From contig NZ_NEFY01000001.1 of NCBI RefSeq assembly GCF_002258215.1, positions 124,001 through 188,000 on the forward strand: 64,000 nt of DNA, given 5' to 3'. The translations under genes were made by a program, and so were the position numbers. Positions 46,111-55,840 of the stretch are shown one piece after another. Numbering within the stretch: the first letter of the stretch is position 1; every line of letters starts with the position of its first letter. The notes under the pieces were generated by a model. It was given only the letters and a program-made list of their open reading frames with translations, had not been told where the DNA came from and ran no database searches. This DNA comes from Marinobacter vinifirmus. Lineage in GTDB: Bacteria; Pseudomonadota; Gammaproteobacteria; Pseudomonadales; Oleiphilaceae.

Positions 46111-47967
46111 TCAGGCGGTTGATGACTGCACGGCAATCAGGTTCCGGCTTTTGGGAACGAATGTTAACTCAACTTCCACGCCGCCTTCCTCCCGGTTTTT
46201 CACTTCTACGGTTCCGCCCAGAGTCCTGGCCCGGTCCTGCATGATCACCATGCCGTAGTGGTTCACGGGTTGTCCGCCGCCGGGCAGGCCTTTGCCGTTA
46301 TCCCTTATACGGGCACAGACTCTGGGAGATTCAAATACGACCTCTACAGCAATGTCGGTGGCATCGGCATGCTTGACGGCATTGGCCAGGCCTTCCCGGA
46401 TAATCTGCAGGGTGTGGATCTCTTCGTTGGGTGACAGGGTCTGGGGCGGCAGGTTGTACTCCAGTGCCACCGGCCGGCCCAGCCGTTCAGAGAACTCATC
46501 GATGGTTTTGCTCAGGGCACTGGCCAGGTCCGGTGTATCCAGTTTCAGGCGGAAGGTGGCCAGTAGCTCCCGCAACTGGCGGTAGGCACTGTTCAGGCCG
46601 GTGCTGAGTTCGTCCAGGATCTCGCTGTGCAGTTTTTCCTGGTCACCACTGATATTGAGCCGGCGCAGCCGTGTTACCTGCATTTTCAGGTAGGACAGGG
46701 ACTGGGCCAGGGAATCGTGCAGTTCCCGGGCGATGACGGTGCGCTCCTCGGCCAGGGTTTGTTGCTGCTCTTCGGTAATCTGGCGTTCCAGGAATATGGC
46801 CGTGGCCAGCTGGTCGGTCATGGTTTCCAGCAGTCGGCGTGACATATCCGGCAAGCCCTTGTCAGCGGGATACCAGACTTCCAGCGTGCCCAGCAACTGG
46901 CCCGGGGTGCGGATGGGCAGCAACAGGCGACGGCCGTCGTTGCCTTCCAGTGGCAGGTCGTCGTACACCTCGGGTGTGACCAGGCACGCGTTGCAGTGGT
47001 GGTCCCGGCAGTAGAACGGGCGCTTGCTGGTGGCGGTGGTTACCGCCTCGATGGGTTCTGGTGAGCCTTTTTCATGCAGGTACAGGCGGATAGGGCCGAT
47101 GCCCAGAAGCCGCTCCAGCTCCTGCAGGATTGGAATGGCACCGCTGCACAGGTCGTGGTTGGCGAACAGGCCGCGGCTGGCAACGTGCATGGCCTGCAGG
47201 GCGGAGTGGCTGATTTCCAGTTCTTCGGTTTTCCGTTGTACCCGGTTTTCCAGCTCGTAGTAGGTCAGAGCCAGTTCGCTGGTCATCTGGTCAAAGGCCT
47301 GGCCCAACCGGGCCAGTTCGTCGTTGCCTTTCAGGTTGGCCTTGTGGGAAAAGTCCTGCTCACCCACGGCAGTGGCAATGTGGATCAGTTTGCGCAGCGG
47401 GCGGAGTACCCGGTTTTTTAGGTCCAGGAACAGTGCCATCACAATCAGGATGGAAAAAATCATGCTGATGATCTGGATCAGCAGCAGCAGGTCGATACGG
47501 GCTTCCGTGCGTTGCTCCAGCATGGAAACCAGCAGGTCGACTTCGCTGGTGTACTGCTCGATGGACGCCACGATAGCGGGGGTCAGCGGTGTGCCGGCCT
47601 CATGCTGCTCGATGTCCGGCTTCAGCCGGGTCAGCCACAACTGCTTGACCTTCTGGTACTGCAGAGCCAGCGGGTGGTCGGTGCTGCGTGGTATGGAGCG
47701 CACAATGGCGGAGGTTTCCAGTCGGGTCTGGTACCTGGCTGTCTGGGCTTCGATACTGGCATCGCCGTTGGTCAGGTCTGTAGTGGCGGAGCGGGCTGCA
47801 AGCTGGAATGCTGCCATGCGCAGGGCGCCGGCCTGGTTAATGGCGGTCGCGTTGCCCTCGATGCTGCTGGAAATGCCGAGGGTAGTGGCCATGCTGACGA
47901 TAGCCGTCAGGACAATAGCGCCGATCGCAACGGCCAGTCGGTTTACCAGCGGGCTTCTGGAAGTCAT
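46111..47967 (-). CDS. narX: Nitrate/nitrite sensor kinase NarX
   Basis: The 618-residue membrane kinase has two transmembrane helices (about residues 13-33 and 158-180) flanking a four-helix periplasmic sensor. The nitrate-binding P-box NQAGALRMAAFQLAAR is present. After the HAMP domain (RVLRPLRKLIHIAT) comes a GAF-like central part with the Cys group CRDHHCNACL, then the HisKA_3 H-box ARELHDSLAQSLSYLKMQ and the ATP-binding region with DNGKGLPG. All are NarX hallmarks. It is divergent from the narK-like gene, which shares its control region. Confidence 0.94.
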   Translation of the reverse strand: MTSRSPLVNRLAVAIGAIVLTAIVSMATTLGISSSIEGNATAINQAGALRMAAFQLAARSATTDLTNGDASIEAQTARYQTRLETSAIVRSIPRSTDHPLALQYQKVKQLWLTRLKPDIEQHEAGTPLTPAIVASIEQYTSEVDLLVSMLEQRTEARIDLLLLIQIISMIFSILIVMALFLDLKNRVLRPLRKLIHIATAVGEQDFSHKANLKGNDELARLGQAFDQMTSELALTYYELENRVQRKTEELEISHSALQAMHVASRGLFANHDLCSGAIPILQELERLLGIGPIRLYLHEKGSPEPIEAVTTATSKRPFYCRDHHCNACLVTPEVYDDLPLEGNDGRRLLLPIRTPGQLLGTLEVWYPADKGLPDMSRRLLETMTDQLATAIFLERQITEEQQQTLAEERTVIARELHDSLAQSLSYLKMQVTRLRRLNISGDQEKLHSEILDELSTGLNSAYRQLRELLATFRLKLDTPDLASALSKTIDEFSERLGRPVALEYNLPPQTLSPNEEIHTLQIIREGLANAVKHADATDIAVEVVFESPRVCARIRDNGKGLPGGGQPVNHYGMVIMQDRARTLGGTVEVKNREEGGVEVELTFVPKSRNLIAVQSSTA

Positions 47968-48051
47968 TCGTAGCAGGTGTTCCGGATAATGGTCATATAA
48001 AAGGCAGCTTCGGGCGGATTATGGCTGAAAGCCGCTACTCGGGATACCTCT

Positions 48052-48065
48052 TTGAGGATAGTCAA
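48052..48065. promoter_or_regulatory. FNR/Dnr-like box between narX and narK
   Basis: TTGAGGATAGTCAA matches TTGAT-N4-ATCAA at 8 of 10 positions. It overlaps a TACCTCT heptamer at 48045-48051. The 189-bp intergenic space serves both narXL and the transporter gene, and anaerobic plus nitrate control of either is plausible. Confidence 0.45.
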
Positions 48066-48156
48066 TTACCCCGATAGTTGGTAACCCATCATAGCTTTTG
48101 ACCTTGCGCTACGTAAAAGCCGAGACTGAGAATTGGTTTTTTTGCAGGGTGAATAA

Positions 48157-49410
48157 ATGCACGCGCTTCCGGAACAGGACGACGAAGAACTGGCCTCGCT
48201 GGCGGTGGTATTGCCGTTGGCACTGGCAGGCTTCGTAGTGGCTGCCGGCTGCTGGACGCTGTTTGCGGTGGCGGGCGTGCATGTGAAGGCCCAGCTGGCG
48301 CTGTCCAGTGTCCAGTTCGGAGTGCTGCTGGCGGCGCCGATGGCGGTCAGCGCCCTGCTGGCCATTCCGGCGGGCCTGTGTGCGAGGCGTTTCGGTGCCC
48401 GGGCGGTCATGCTGTTTTGCCTTACCGGCCTGGCATTGTGTATGGCGCTTCTGCTGGTGGCCAACAGTTACCCCGCACATCTGATTGTGGCCGCGGGCCT
48501 TGGGCTGGCGGGCGGTTTTTACAGTGCCGGCCTGCATTATGTGACCAGCCATTGTCGGCAAAGACTGGGGATGGTTCTCGGAATTTTTGGCGCCGGGGTT
48601 ACCGGTGCGGCCTTCAACTATTACCTGGTTCCGCTGTTCCACGAAGCATACTCCTGGCAGGGGGTGCCCCTTGCCTACCTGACCGTGCTGCTGCTGGTGA
48701 TTGCGTTGGTGCTACTACTCACGGACGCACGCCAGTACGGCGCCGGGGAGGGTGCTCGTTCCACGGGCCGGCCAGTATCCGAGCTGTTGCGTAACGGGCG
48801 CTCGCTCCCGCTGTGCCTGTATTTCGGCGTGGTGGCCGGCAGTTTTTTTGCCCTTGCCCTCTGGTTGCCGGACTTTCTCTCTGCCCAGTTCGGCTTGCAG
48901 CTGGGGGCAGGTGCCCGCATGGCCCAGTGGTTTGTTATTCCCGGCGCGCTGGCCCAGATTGCCGGCGGTGCGCTGTCTGACCGGCTGGGCAGCACCCCGG
49001 TGACCGCCCTGGCACTGATTGCCAGCCTGGTTGCCCTGTTTGTGTTGTCCTACCCGCCCATGACCCTGCACATCCGCGGGGTGGAAGGGGATATCGTGGT
49101 CAACTTCGCGTTGCCGGTCATCCTGGAACGGGGGCTGGTCATCCTGCTTGGCGTGGCCCTGGGCTGCGCTATGGGCAGTTTGCAGCGGGAGGTCATACTG
49201 GCCAACCGGGCCGAGGCCTCGCTGTTTGCCGGCCTGTTGCTGGTGAGCGCTTGCTCCGTGGCTTTCCTGCTGCCCGTGGCCTTTGGTGCCATCAACCAGT
49301 GGCTGGGCATCCGCACGGCGGTTTTCATGCTGTTGTTCGGTCTTTTAGGGCTTTGCCTGCTGATGTTTGCGGTAGGCACCCGTCATCGTGTTTATCAATA
49401 TTTGAGTTAG
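48157..49410 (+). CDS. narK: NarK-like nitrate/nitrite MFS transporter
   Basis: The 417-residue protein has 12 hydrophobic segments. It has nitrate-porter-like signatures in the first half (GGFYSAGLHYVTSHCRQRLG and GMVLGIFGAGVTGAAFNYYL), although the second-half signature is less clear. It would take up nitrate or export nitrite. Position between narXL and dnr supports the role. The window contains no narGHJI or nap genes, so nitrate reductase must be encoded elsewhere. The 3' end overlaps a Dnr-type box of the following gene. Confidence 0.75.
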   Translation: MHALPEQDDEELASLAVVLPLALAGFVVAAGCWTLFAVAGVHVKAQLALSSVQFGVLLAAPMAVSALLAIPAGLCARRFGARAVMLFCLTGLALCMALLLVANSYPAHLIVAAGLGLAGGFYSAGLHYVTSHCRQRLGMVLGIFGAGVTGAAFNYYLVPLFHEAYSWQGVPLAYLTVLLLVIALVLLLTDARQYGAGEGARSTGRPVSELLRNGRSLPLCLYFGVVAGSFFALALWLPDFLSAQFGLQLGAGARMAQWFVIPGALAQIAGGALSDRLGSTPVTALALIASLVALFVLSYPPMTLHIRGVEGDIVVNFALPVILERGLVILLGVALGCAMGSLQREVILANRAEASLFAGLLLVSACSVAFLLPVAFGAINQWLGIRTAVFMLLFGLLGLCLLMFAVGTRHRVYQYLS

Positions 49411-49415
49411 ATCAA
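49402..49415. promoter_or_regulatory. FNR/Dnr-like box upstream of dnr
   Basis: TTGAGTTAGATCAA matches the consensus at 9 of 10 positions. It overlaps the narK stop codon and lies 113 bp before the dnr start, so autoregulation or FNR control of dnr is possible. Confidence 0.55.
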
Positions 49416-49527
49416 ATGTCAGGTGGTAATTGCCCGGATACCCCCATCGGGGGAGGGAATTCGGCGTGTCTACCCTCTAGTATTAAACAATGATTTTGTA
49501 TGCATGAAAATGCGCAGGGGATACACG

Positions 49528-50277
49528 ATGGCCATGATGCAAGTTGCAGACAACCGATACTCCAAGCCCGTACTGGTAGCCGTAAACCAGACCCTGAGCG
49601 AACAGGACGGCCTTGATGCGCTCCGTAACCATACCTTGTTCCGCACTCTGCGAGACGAAGATCTCGACGGGCTGATCCAGCAGTCCCGCCGGCTTCGCTT
49701 GGGCCATCACCAGCTGCTGTATCGCCAGGATATGCCGGCTCACCACTTTTTCTTTGTCATCTCCGGCCGGCTGCGGCTGTACCGCCTGGACTCCTCCGGC
49801 ATCGATCGCACCCTGGACAGCCTTGCGCCCGGTGACTGCTTTGCCGAGGTGATGATCTATGCAGACCCGCCCAAGTACGCCTGCTATGCCGAAGCGCTGA
49901 AATCCAGCGAAGTGCTGATGATCCCGGTGAAGGCCTATCAGGATTTGCTCACCCAGCACCCGGAATACGCACAGGCTGCGCTGCGCCACTATGCCCAGCG
50001 TGCGGTAACCCGGTTCCATGACCTGGAAATCATGACGGTACAGAGCGCCCGTGACCGCCTGGTGCGCTATCTGATCGATCTGCTGCCGGAGGGAACTCGC
50101 AACGGCGGCGAAGTGGAATTGCCGTTGCCCAAGTGCCTGGTAGCCTCCCGCCTTGCCATGCAGCCGGAAACCTTCTCACGGATTCTGGCCGACCTGAAGT
50201 CCAGCGGGCTGGTGCGGGTTAATCGCAGCCGCCTGTTCATCGCCGACCCCCAGCGGTTGATGGATCTCAGTCTCTGA
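49528..50277 (+). CDS. dnr: Dnr-type Crp/Fnr regulator of denitrification
   Basis: The 249-residue protein has a cNMP-like sensor domain (HFFFVISGRLRLYRLDSSGIDRTLDSLAPGDCFAEVMIYADPP), a long dimer helix and a winged helix with LASRLAMQPETFSRILADL-like recognition. The FNR N-terminal iron-sulfur cysteines are absent, as in Dnr/NnrR proteins that sense NO through heme. ATG 49528 follows AGGGGATACACG. ATG 49504 and 49510 are also in frame. It sits between narK and nosR, the usual neighbourhood of dnr in denitrifiers. Confidence 0.88.
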   Translation: MAMMQVADNRYSKPVLVAVNQTLSEQDGLDALRNHTLFRTLRDEDLDGLIQQSRRLRLGHHQLLYRQDMPAHHFFFVISGRLRLYRLDSSGIDRTLDSLAPGDCFAEVMIYADPPKYACYAEALKSSEVLMIPVKAYQDLLTQHPEYAQAALRHYAQRAVTRFHDLEIMTVQSARDRLVRYLIDLLPEGTRNGGEVELPLPKCLVASRLAMQPETFSRILADLKSSGLVRVNRSRLFIADPQRLMDLSL

Positions 50278-50303
50278 TTCCGGTTGAGGCCTTCGGGCCT
50301 CTA

Positions 50304-50317
50304 TACCCATAGAGGTA
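50304..50317. promoter_or_regulatory. Inverted NarL-like heptamers upstream of nosR
   Basis: TACCCAT is followed directly by AGAGGTA (inverted TACCTCT). Both fit TACYYMT fully, but the spacing is zero rather than two bases. The site lies 45 bp before nosR, just past a GAGGCC-TTCG-GGCCTC hairpin that ends dnr without a U tract. Confidence 0.4.
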
Positions 50318-50361
50318 TTTGATTTATCAGGAATCTCGTCCACCCTTGTAGTCATTCAAAC

Positions 50362-52527
50362 ATGTTTGGGGAATTCTTTGTGATTGCTGTCACCCGGATT
50401 GCTTTGTCTTTCTTGCTGTTGTTTCTGGCCAGCACCGTTTCCGCCCAACCCCTCTCTGACTATGACCCCCTGGCCGGGCGCCAGGTGATCGAGAGAGCCA
50501 TTCCCGAGGTGACTGATTTCAGCCCGGTTGAGGGTAACCGGGCCGTACAGGAACTTTATGCCGGGGAAGAGCTGGTGGGCTATGCCTACCAGACGATCGA
50601 TTTTGTCCAGACTCCGGCCTATTCCGGCAAGCCCCTGAACGCCATGGTGGTGCTGGATACCGAAGGGGTGATCAAAGGCTCCAAGGTTATCCACCACGAC
50701 GAGCCGATCCTGCTGATCGGTATTCCCGAGCAAAAAATGCATGACTTCACCGACCAGTACGCCGGGCTGAAAGCAGACCAGCGGGTAACGGTAGGTGGCA
50801 AGTCATCCGAGCGCCGTGTGGCGGTAGATGGCCTGTCCGGTGCCACGGTGACCGTGATGGTGATCAACGAAGTGATCATGCGCACCGCCCACCGCGTAGG
50901 TGGCGAACTGGGCCTGATCGAAGTGAATGCAGGCAGCAAGCGCCCGCCGGTAGCGGAAGTAGACACCGAATCGTTCCAGGACAAGACCTGGGACGAATTG
51001 ACCGGTGACGGCTCCGTTCGCCGCCTGCTGCTGACCCGCGGTACCGTGGACGACGCCTTTATCGGCGGCCCCGCTGAAGGTGTGGAAGCTGCCGCTCCGG
51101 ATGAGCGGGACGACGCGCTGATCGACCTGTACGTCACCTACCTGAATGCCCCCACCATCGGCCGCAACCTGCTGGGCGAGAGCCAGTACCAGTGGCTGAT
51201 GTCCGAGCTGGAAGAGGGTGAGCACGCTATCGCGGTGATGGCCAATGGCGAATACTCCTTCAAAGGTTCCGGCTACGTTCGTGGCGGTATCTTTGACCGG
51301 GTTCAGATTCGCCAGTTTGGTGACACCTTCAACTTCCGGGACCTCGACTTTTACCGCCTCAGCGATGTCTATGCCGAGGGCATGCCTGACTTTTCCGAGA
51401 TGGCCATTTTTATTGCCCGGCAGCAGTACAAGTTTGACCCGGGTACTCCCTGGTCCCTGGAGCTGACGGTCAAGCGCCAGACCGGCCCGCTGGACAGCGA
51501 ATTCGCGGTATTCCCGCTGGAGTACCAGCTGCCGGATCAGTATTACACCCGTGCCGAGCCGGTTCTGACCGAAGAGGAATGGCTGGAAGAACAACCTCTG
51601 TGGGTGCAGGTGTGGTACCAGAAAGAGTTCCAGCTGATGGTGCTGGGTGCCGGTATTCTGGTGCTGCTGTTCATCCTGTTCTTCCAGGACTGGCTGGTAC
51701 AGAAGCCGAAGATGATGCGCTGGATCCGTCACGGCTTCCTGGTTTACACCCTGTTCTTCATCGGTTGGTACGCGTTGGGGCAGCTGTCTATCGTGAACGT
51801 GCTGACCTTCGTGAACAGTTTGATCAGCGGCTTTACCTGGGAAACCTTCCTGATCGACCCGATGCTGTTCATTCTCTGGTCTGTGGTTGCCGGCATCGTG
51901 CTGCTCTGGGGCCGTGCGGTGTACTGCGGCTGGCTGTGCCCGTTCGGCGCCCTGCAGGAGCTGATCAACGAAATTGCCCGCAAACTGAAAGTGCCCCAGT
52001 ACACCGTGCCTTTCGTGTGGCACGAGCGGCTGTGGGCGATCAAGTACATCATCCTGCTGGTGCTGTTCGGTGTGTCCCTGGAGTCCATGGCCACCGCTGA
52101 GCAGATGGCCGAGGTGGAGCCGTTCAAAACCGCTATCACCCTGCATTTCGACCGTAGCTGGCCGTTTGTGACCTACGCCTTGCTGCTGCTGGTGGTGAAT
52201 ATCTTCACCCGTAAGGTGTACTGCCGCTATCTGTGCCCGCTGGGTGCCGCGCTGGCGCTGCCCACCAAGCTGCGTGTGTTCGACTGGCTCAAGCGTCGCA
52301 AGGAGTGTGGTAACCCTTGCCGCCTGTGTGACCACGAGTGTGAAGTACAGGCGATCCACCCGGATGGCACCATCAACTACATGGAATGCCACTACTGCCT
52401 GGATTGCCAGATGACCTATTTCGATGACCACAAGTGCCCGCCACTGATTGTTAAGCGCCGTGGCAAGCGCCGTGGTCAGAACGCACCCGGCCGCCCGGAA
52501 GAAATCCCGGTGGTACAGGTGAGCTGA
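50362..52527 (+). CDS. nosR: NosR, membrane flavoprotein for nitrous oxide reduction
   Basis: The 721-residue protein has a signal/anchor, a periplasmic FMN-binding domain with the flavinylation motif SGATVT in DGLSGATVTVMVIN, several membrane helices and a cytoplasmic polyferredoxin end. The CP motifs CGWLCPFGALQ and CRYLCPLGAAL and the clusters CGNPCRLCDHECE and CHYCLDCQ are seen. NosR transfers electrons to NosZ and is needed for its activity. It begins the nos operon, 84 bp after dnr. The length is usual. Confidence 0.95.
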   Translation: MFGEFFVIAVTRIALSFLLLFLASTVSAQPLSDYDPLAGRQVIERAIPEVTDFSPVEGNRAVQELYAGEELVGYAYQTIDFVQTPAYSGKPLNAMVVLDTEGVIKGSKVIHHDEPILLIGIPEQKMHDFTDQYAGLKADQRVTVGGKSSERRVAVDGLSGATVTVMVINEVIMRTAHRVGGELGLIEVNAGSKRPPVAEVDTESFQDKTWDELTGDGSVRRLLLTRGTVDDAFIGGPAEGVEAAAPDERDDALIDLYVTYLNAPTIGRNLLGESQYQWLMSELEEGEHAIAVMANGEYSFKGSGYVRGGIFDRVQIRQFGDTFNFRDLDFYRLSDVYAEGMPDFSEMAIFIARQQYKFDPGTPWSLELTVKRQTGPLDSEFAVFPLEYQLPDQYYTRAEPVLTEEEWLEEQPLWVQVWYQKEFQLMVLGAGILVLLFILFFQDWLVQKPKMMRWIRHGFLVYTLFFIGWYALGQLSIVNVLTFVNSLISGFTWETFLIDPMLFILWSVVAGIVLLWGRAVYCGWLCPFGALQELINEIARKLKVPQYTVPFVWHERLWAIKYIILLVLFGVSLESMATAEQMAEVEPFKTAITLHFDRSWPFVTYALLLLVVNIFTRKVYCRYLCPLGAALALPTKLRVFDWLKRRKECGNPCRLCDHECEVQAIHPDGTINYMECHYCLDCQMTYFDDHKCPPLIVKRRGKRRGQNAPGRPEEIPVVQVS

Positions 52528-52609
52528 GTAGTCCCGAGGAGCCAAACATAAGGCCCCGGAAAGCCATGAGAAGCAATAACCGCCATAACCAATAACGGAG
52601 TTGGATGCT

Positions 52610-54505
52610 ATGAAAAAAAGAGATGATCTGACCAAGGATACGCCGGAGGCACCGGAAGGTGGTCTGAGCCGTCGTCGCTTCATGGGTGCAGCCGCAATCG
52701 CAGGCGTAGCCGGCGCAACCGGTCTTGGTTCATCCATCATGACCCGTGAATCGTTCGCCGCTGCCGCCAAGGAAGCCAAGAACAAGATTCACGTCGAGCC
52801 CGGCGAACTGGACGAATACTACGGTTTCTGGAGTGGTGGCCACCAGGGTGAAGTACGTGTTCTGGGCGTGCCGTCCATGCGCGAACTGATGCGGATTCCG
52901 GTATTCAACGTGGACCCGGCTACTGGCTGGGGTATCACCAACGAGAGTAAAGAAATTCTCGGCGGCGACCAGCAGTACCTGAACGGCGACTGCCACCACC
53001 CGCACATCTCCATGGAAGATGGCCGTTATGATGGCAAGTACCTGTTCATCAACGACAAGGCCAACACCCGTGTAGCCCGTATCCGTCTGGACATCATGAA
53101 GACGGACAAGATTACCCATATTCCGAACGTCCAGGCCATTCACGGTCTGCGTCTGCAGAAAGTGCCGCGCACCAAGTATGTCTTCTGCAACGCCGAGTTT
53201 GTCATTCCGCAGCCGAACGACGGCAGCGAATACAGCCTGGAAAACAGCTACACCATGTTCAACGCGATCGACGCGGACACCATGGAAGTAGCCTGGCAGG
53301 TCATCGTAGACGGCAACCTGGATAACACCGATGCCGACTACACCGGTAAGTACGCAGCCTCTACCTGCTACAACTCCGAGAAAGCCAACGACCTGGCCGG
53401 CACCATGCGTAACGACCGCGACTGGGTCGTTGTGTTCAACGTCGAGCGTATTGAAGCCGCCATCAAGGCCGGTAACTTCAAGACCATCGGCGACTCCAAG
53501 GTTCCGGTTGTAGACGGCCGCGGCAAGTCCGACGTTACCCGTTACATCCCGGTACCGAAGAACCCGCACGGTCTGAACACCTCTCCGGATGGCAAGTACT
53601 TCATCGCCAACGGCAAGTTGTCTCCGACCGCCTCGGTCATCCAGATCGACAAGCTGGACGACCTGTTCGATGACAAGATCGAGCTGCGGGATACTATTGT
53701 GGCAGAACCCGAGCTCGGCCTCGGGCCCCTGCACACCACCTTTGACGGTCGTGGCAACGCCTATACCACGCTGTTTATCGACAGCCAGGTATGTAAGTGG
53801 AACATTGCCGATGCCATCAAGCACTACAATGGCGAAGAGGTGAACTACATCCGCCAGAAGCTGGATGTTCACTACCAGCCGGGCCACAACCACGCGTCTC
53901 TGACCGAGTCCCGCGATGCCGACGGCAAGTGGCTGGTGGTACTGTCCAAGTTCTCCAAGGACCGCTTCCTGCCGGTTGGCCCGCTGCACCCGGAGAACGA
54001 CCAGCTGATCGACATTTCCGGTGAGGAAATGAAGCTGGTACACGACGGCCCGACCTTTGCCGAGCCGCACGACTGCATCCTGGTGCGTCGTGACCAGATC
54101 AAGACCAAGAAGATCTGGGAACGTGACGATGCCTTCTTCGCCCCGACCGTGGAGCGTGCCAAGAAAGACGGCATCACCCTGGAAGCCGACAACAAGGTTA
54201 TCCGCGACGGCAACAAGGTTCGTGTTTACATGACCTCTGTAGCGCCGCAGTTCGGTATGACCGAGTTCAAGGTGAAAGAAGGTGACGAAGTGACGGTGAC
54301 CGTAACCAACCTGGATACCATCGAAGACGTAACCCACGGCTTCTGTATGGTTAACCACGGTGTAAGCATGGAAATCAGCCCGCAGCAGACATCGTCTGTT
54401 ACCTTTACGGCCGGCAAGCCCGGTGTGTACTGGTACTACTGCAACTGGTTCTGCCATGCGCTGCACATGGAAATGGGCGGTCGTATGCTGGTCGAAAAGG
54501 CCTGA
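52610..54505 (+). CDS. nosZ: Nitrous oxide reductase
   Basis: The 631-residue precursor reduces N2O to N2 in the periplasm. A Tat signal ([16 protein letters not shown]) marks clade I NosZ. The seven-bladed propeller carries CuZ histidines (such as [14 protein letters not shown] and AEPHDC). The C-terminal cupredoxin has the CuA motif [15 protein letters not shown] 52610 was chosen over TTG 52601, which abuts the ribosome-binding site GGAG. It follows nosR and precedes the copper-insertion genes nosDFYL. Confidence 0.98.
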   Translation: MKKRDDLTKDTPEAPEGGLSRRRFMGAAAIAGVAGATGLGSSIMTRESFAAAAKEAKNKIHVEPGELDEYYGFWSGGHQGEVRVLGVPSMRELMRIPVFNVDPATGWGITNESKEILGGDQQYLNGDCHHPHISMEDGRYDGKYLFINDKANTRVARIRLDIMKTDKITHIPNVQAIHGLRLQKVPRTKYVFCNAEFVIPQPNDGSEYSLENSYTMFNAIDADTMEVAWQVIVDGNLDNTDADYTGKYAASTCYNSEKANDLAGTMRNDRDWVVVFNVERIEAAIKAGNFKTIGDSKVPVVDGRGKSDVTRYIPVPKNPHGLNTSPDGKYFIANGKLSPTASVIQIDKLDDLFDDKIELRDTIVAEPELGLGPLHTTFDGRGNAYTTLFIDSQVCKWNIADAIKHYNGEEVNYIRQKLDVHYQPGHNHASLTESRDADGKWLVVLSKFSKDRFLPVGPLHPENDQLIDISGEEMKLVHDGPTFAEPHDCILVRRDQIKTKKIWERDDAFFAPTVERAKKDGITLEADNKVIRDGNKVRVYMTSVAPQFGMTEFKVKEGDEVTVTVTNLDTIEDVTHGFCMVNHGVSMEISPQQTSSVTFTAGKPGVYWYYCNWFCHALHMEMGGRMLVEKA

Positions 54506-54571
54506 TCACTGCTCCTGGCAAGGAGTCCCGGTTTCGGGGCTCCTGCCTTCACCTTTTTCCGAGAACATTTG

Positions 54572-55840
54572 ATGTACCAGATTCTGCGTTATGGGGTGGC
54601 CCTGTCAGTCGCTCTTTTATCGCTTGCCGCTCATGCGAACCTGCAACAGCAGCTTGATAACCTGGAACCGGGTTCGGCCATCGAACTTCCTCCCGAAACA
54701 CTTTCGCCACTGGCTGTCAGGGTGCCGGGTGTTACTGTGTCCTGCGCGCCAGACACTGTGATTGATGGCGGGGGCAAGGGCAACGCTGTGCATATCCTGG
54801 CCGAGAACGTCACTTTATCCGGCTGCACGGTGCGCAACTGGGGCAAGGACCTGAACGAACTGGACGCGGGCATTTTTGTCGCCCGGGAAGCCAGGGGATC
54901 CACCATCGAGAACAACCAGCTGCAGGGGCCGGCTTTCGGCATCTGGCTGGATGCGACACCGGATGTGACGGTGCGCAACAACCGAATTCGAGGCGATATC
55001 AGCCTGCGGTCCCAGGACCGGGGCAACGGTATCCACCTGTTCAATACCACCGGGGCGCTGATTGAAGACAACGACATCAGCCAGACCCGTGATGCCATCT
55101 ACATCGAAACCGCCAATAACAACAAGATCCTCAACAATGTGATGACGGATCTGCGGTATGGCATCCACTACATGTATTCCATGAACAACCTGCTGGAAGG
55201 CAACCTTACCCGAGGCACCCGCACCGGCTATGCCCTGATGCAGAGCAAGCGCCTGACCGTCATCAACAACCGCTCGGAAGACGACCAGAACTACGGAATC
55301 CTGATGAACTTCATCACCAACTCCACATTGCGGGGCAACGTGGTGAAGGGCGTGTCTGAAGGGCAGACCGGTGACGTGATGATTACCGGGGGCGAAGGCA
55401 AGGCCGTGTTTATCTATAACTCCCTGTATAACACCTTCGAAGGCAACCTGTTTGCCGACAGCAACATCGGCATTCACCTGACCGCCGGCTCGGAAGACAA
55501 CGAAGTTTTCAACAACGCCTTCGTGAACAACGAGCGCCAGGTCAAGTATGTGGCCACCCGCACCCAGTCCTGGGCCAAAGAAGGCAAAGGCAATTTCTGG
55601 AGTGACTACCTGGGCTGGGACCGCAACCAGGACGGCCTGGGCGATGTACCCTATGAGCCCAACGACAACGTGGACCGGCTGCTGTGGAAATACCCGGAAG
55701 CCAAGGTGCTGATGTTCAGCCCTGCGGTCGACACCCTGCGCTGGGTGCAGGATGCCTTCCCGGTAGTGAAATCTGCCGGTGTGAGTGACCCCCATCCGCT
55801 GATGCGAATTCCCGAGTACCTGGAATCGGAGATCCGATGA
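54572..55840 (+). CDS. nosD: NosD, periplasmic copper-site maturation protein
   Basis: The 422-residue exported protein has a signal peptide (VALLSLAAHANL) and a right-handed beta-helix built of repeated parallel strands, with N/G-rich turns such as NNLLEGNLTRGT and NNRSEDDQNYGI. NosD works with the ABC transporter NosFY in assembly of the CuZ site of NosZ. The TTG at 54569 is one codon ahead of ATG 54572. The stop overlaps nosF by 4 bases. The C-terminal segment RIPEYLESEIR is typical of the family. Confidence 0.94.
   Translation: MYQILRYGVALSVALLSLAAHANLQQQLDNLEPGSAIELPPETLSPLAVRVPGVTVSCAPDTVIDGGGKGNAVHILAENVTLSGCTVRNWGKDLNELDAGIFVAREARGSTIENNQLQGPAFGIWLDATPDVTVRNNRIRGDISLRSQDRGNGIHLFNTTGALIEDNDISQTRDAIYIETANNNKILNNVMTDLRYGIHYMYSMNNLLEGNLTRGTRTGYALMQSKRLTVINNRSEDDQNYGILMNFITNSTLRGNVVKGVSEGQTGDVMITGGEGKAVFIYNSLYNTFEGNLFADSNIGIHLTAGSEDNEVFNNAFVNNERQVKYVATRTQSWAKEGKGNFWSDYLGWDRNQDGLGDVPYEPNDNVDRLLWKYPEAKVLMFSPAVDTLRWVQDAFPVVKSAGVSDPHPLMRIPEYLESEIR

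Noticed and set aside
49437..49460. C/G-rich near-palindrome upstream of dnr (TACCCCCATCGGGGGA) as a NarL site
   Set aside because: Neither half fits TACYYMT well once the symmetric C and G runs are discounted.
50286..50301. GAGGCC-TTCG-GGCCTC hairpin after dnr as an intrinsic terminator
   Set aside because: No U tract follows; it may be an RNA stabiliser or attenuator, but I would not call it a terminator.
50319..50330. TTGAT..ATCAG as a Dnr box before nosR
   Set aside because: The half-sites are only two bases apart instead of four.
50803..52785. 660-codon minus-strand open frame opposite nosR
   Set aside because: Antisense shadow of nosR produced by high GC codon use; no ribosome-binding site or domain.
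52730..54466. Long open frame of 578 codons on the minus strand opposite nosZ
   Set aside because: It is an exact antisense shadow of nosZ. It has no recognisable domain and its composition follows the codon pattern of the plus-strand gene.
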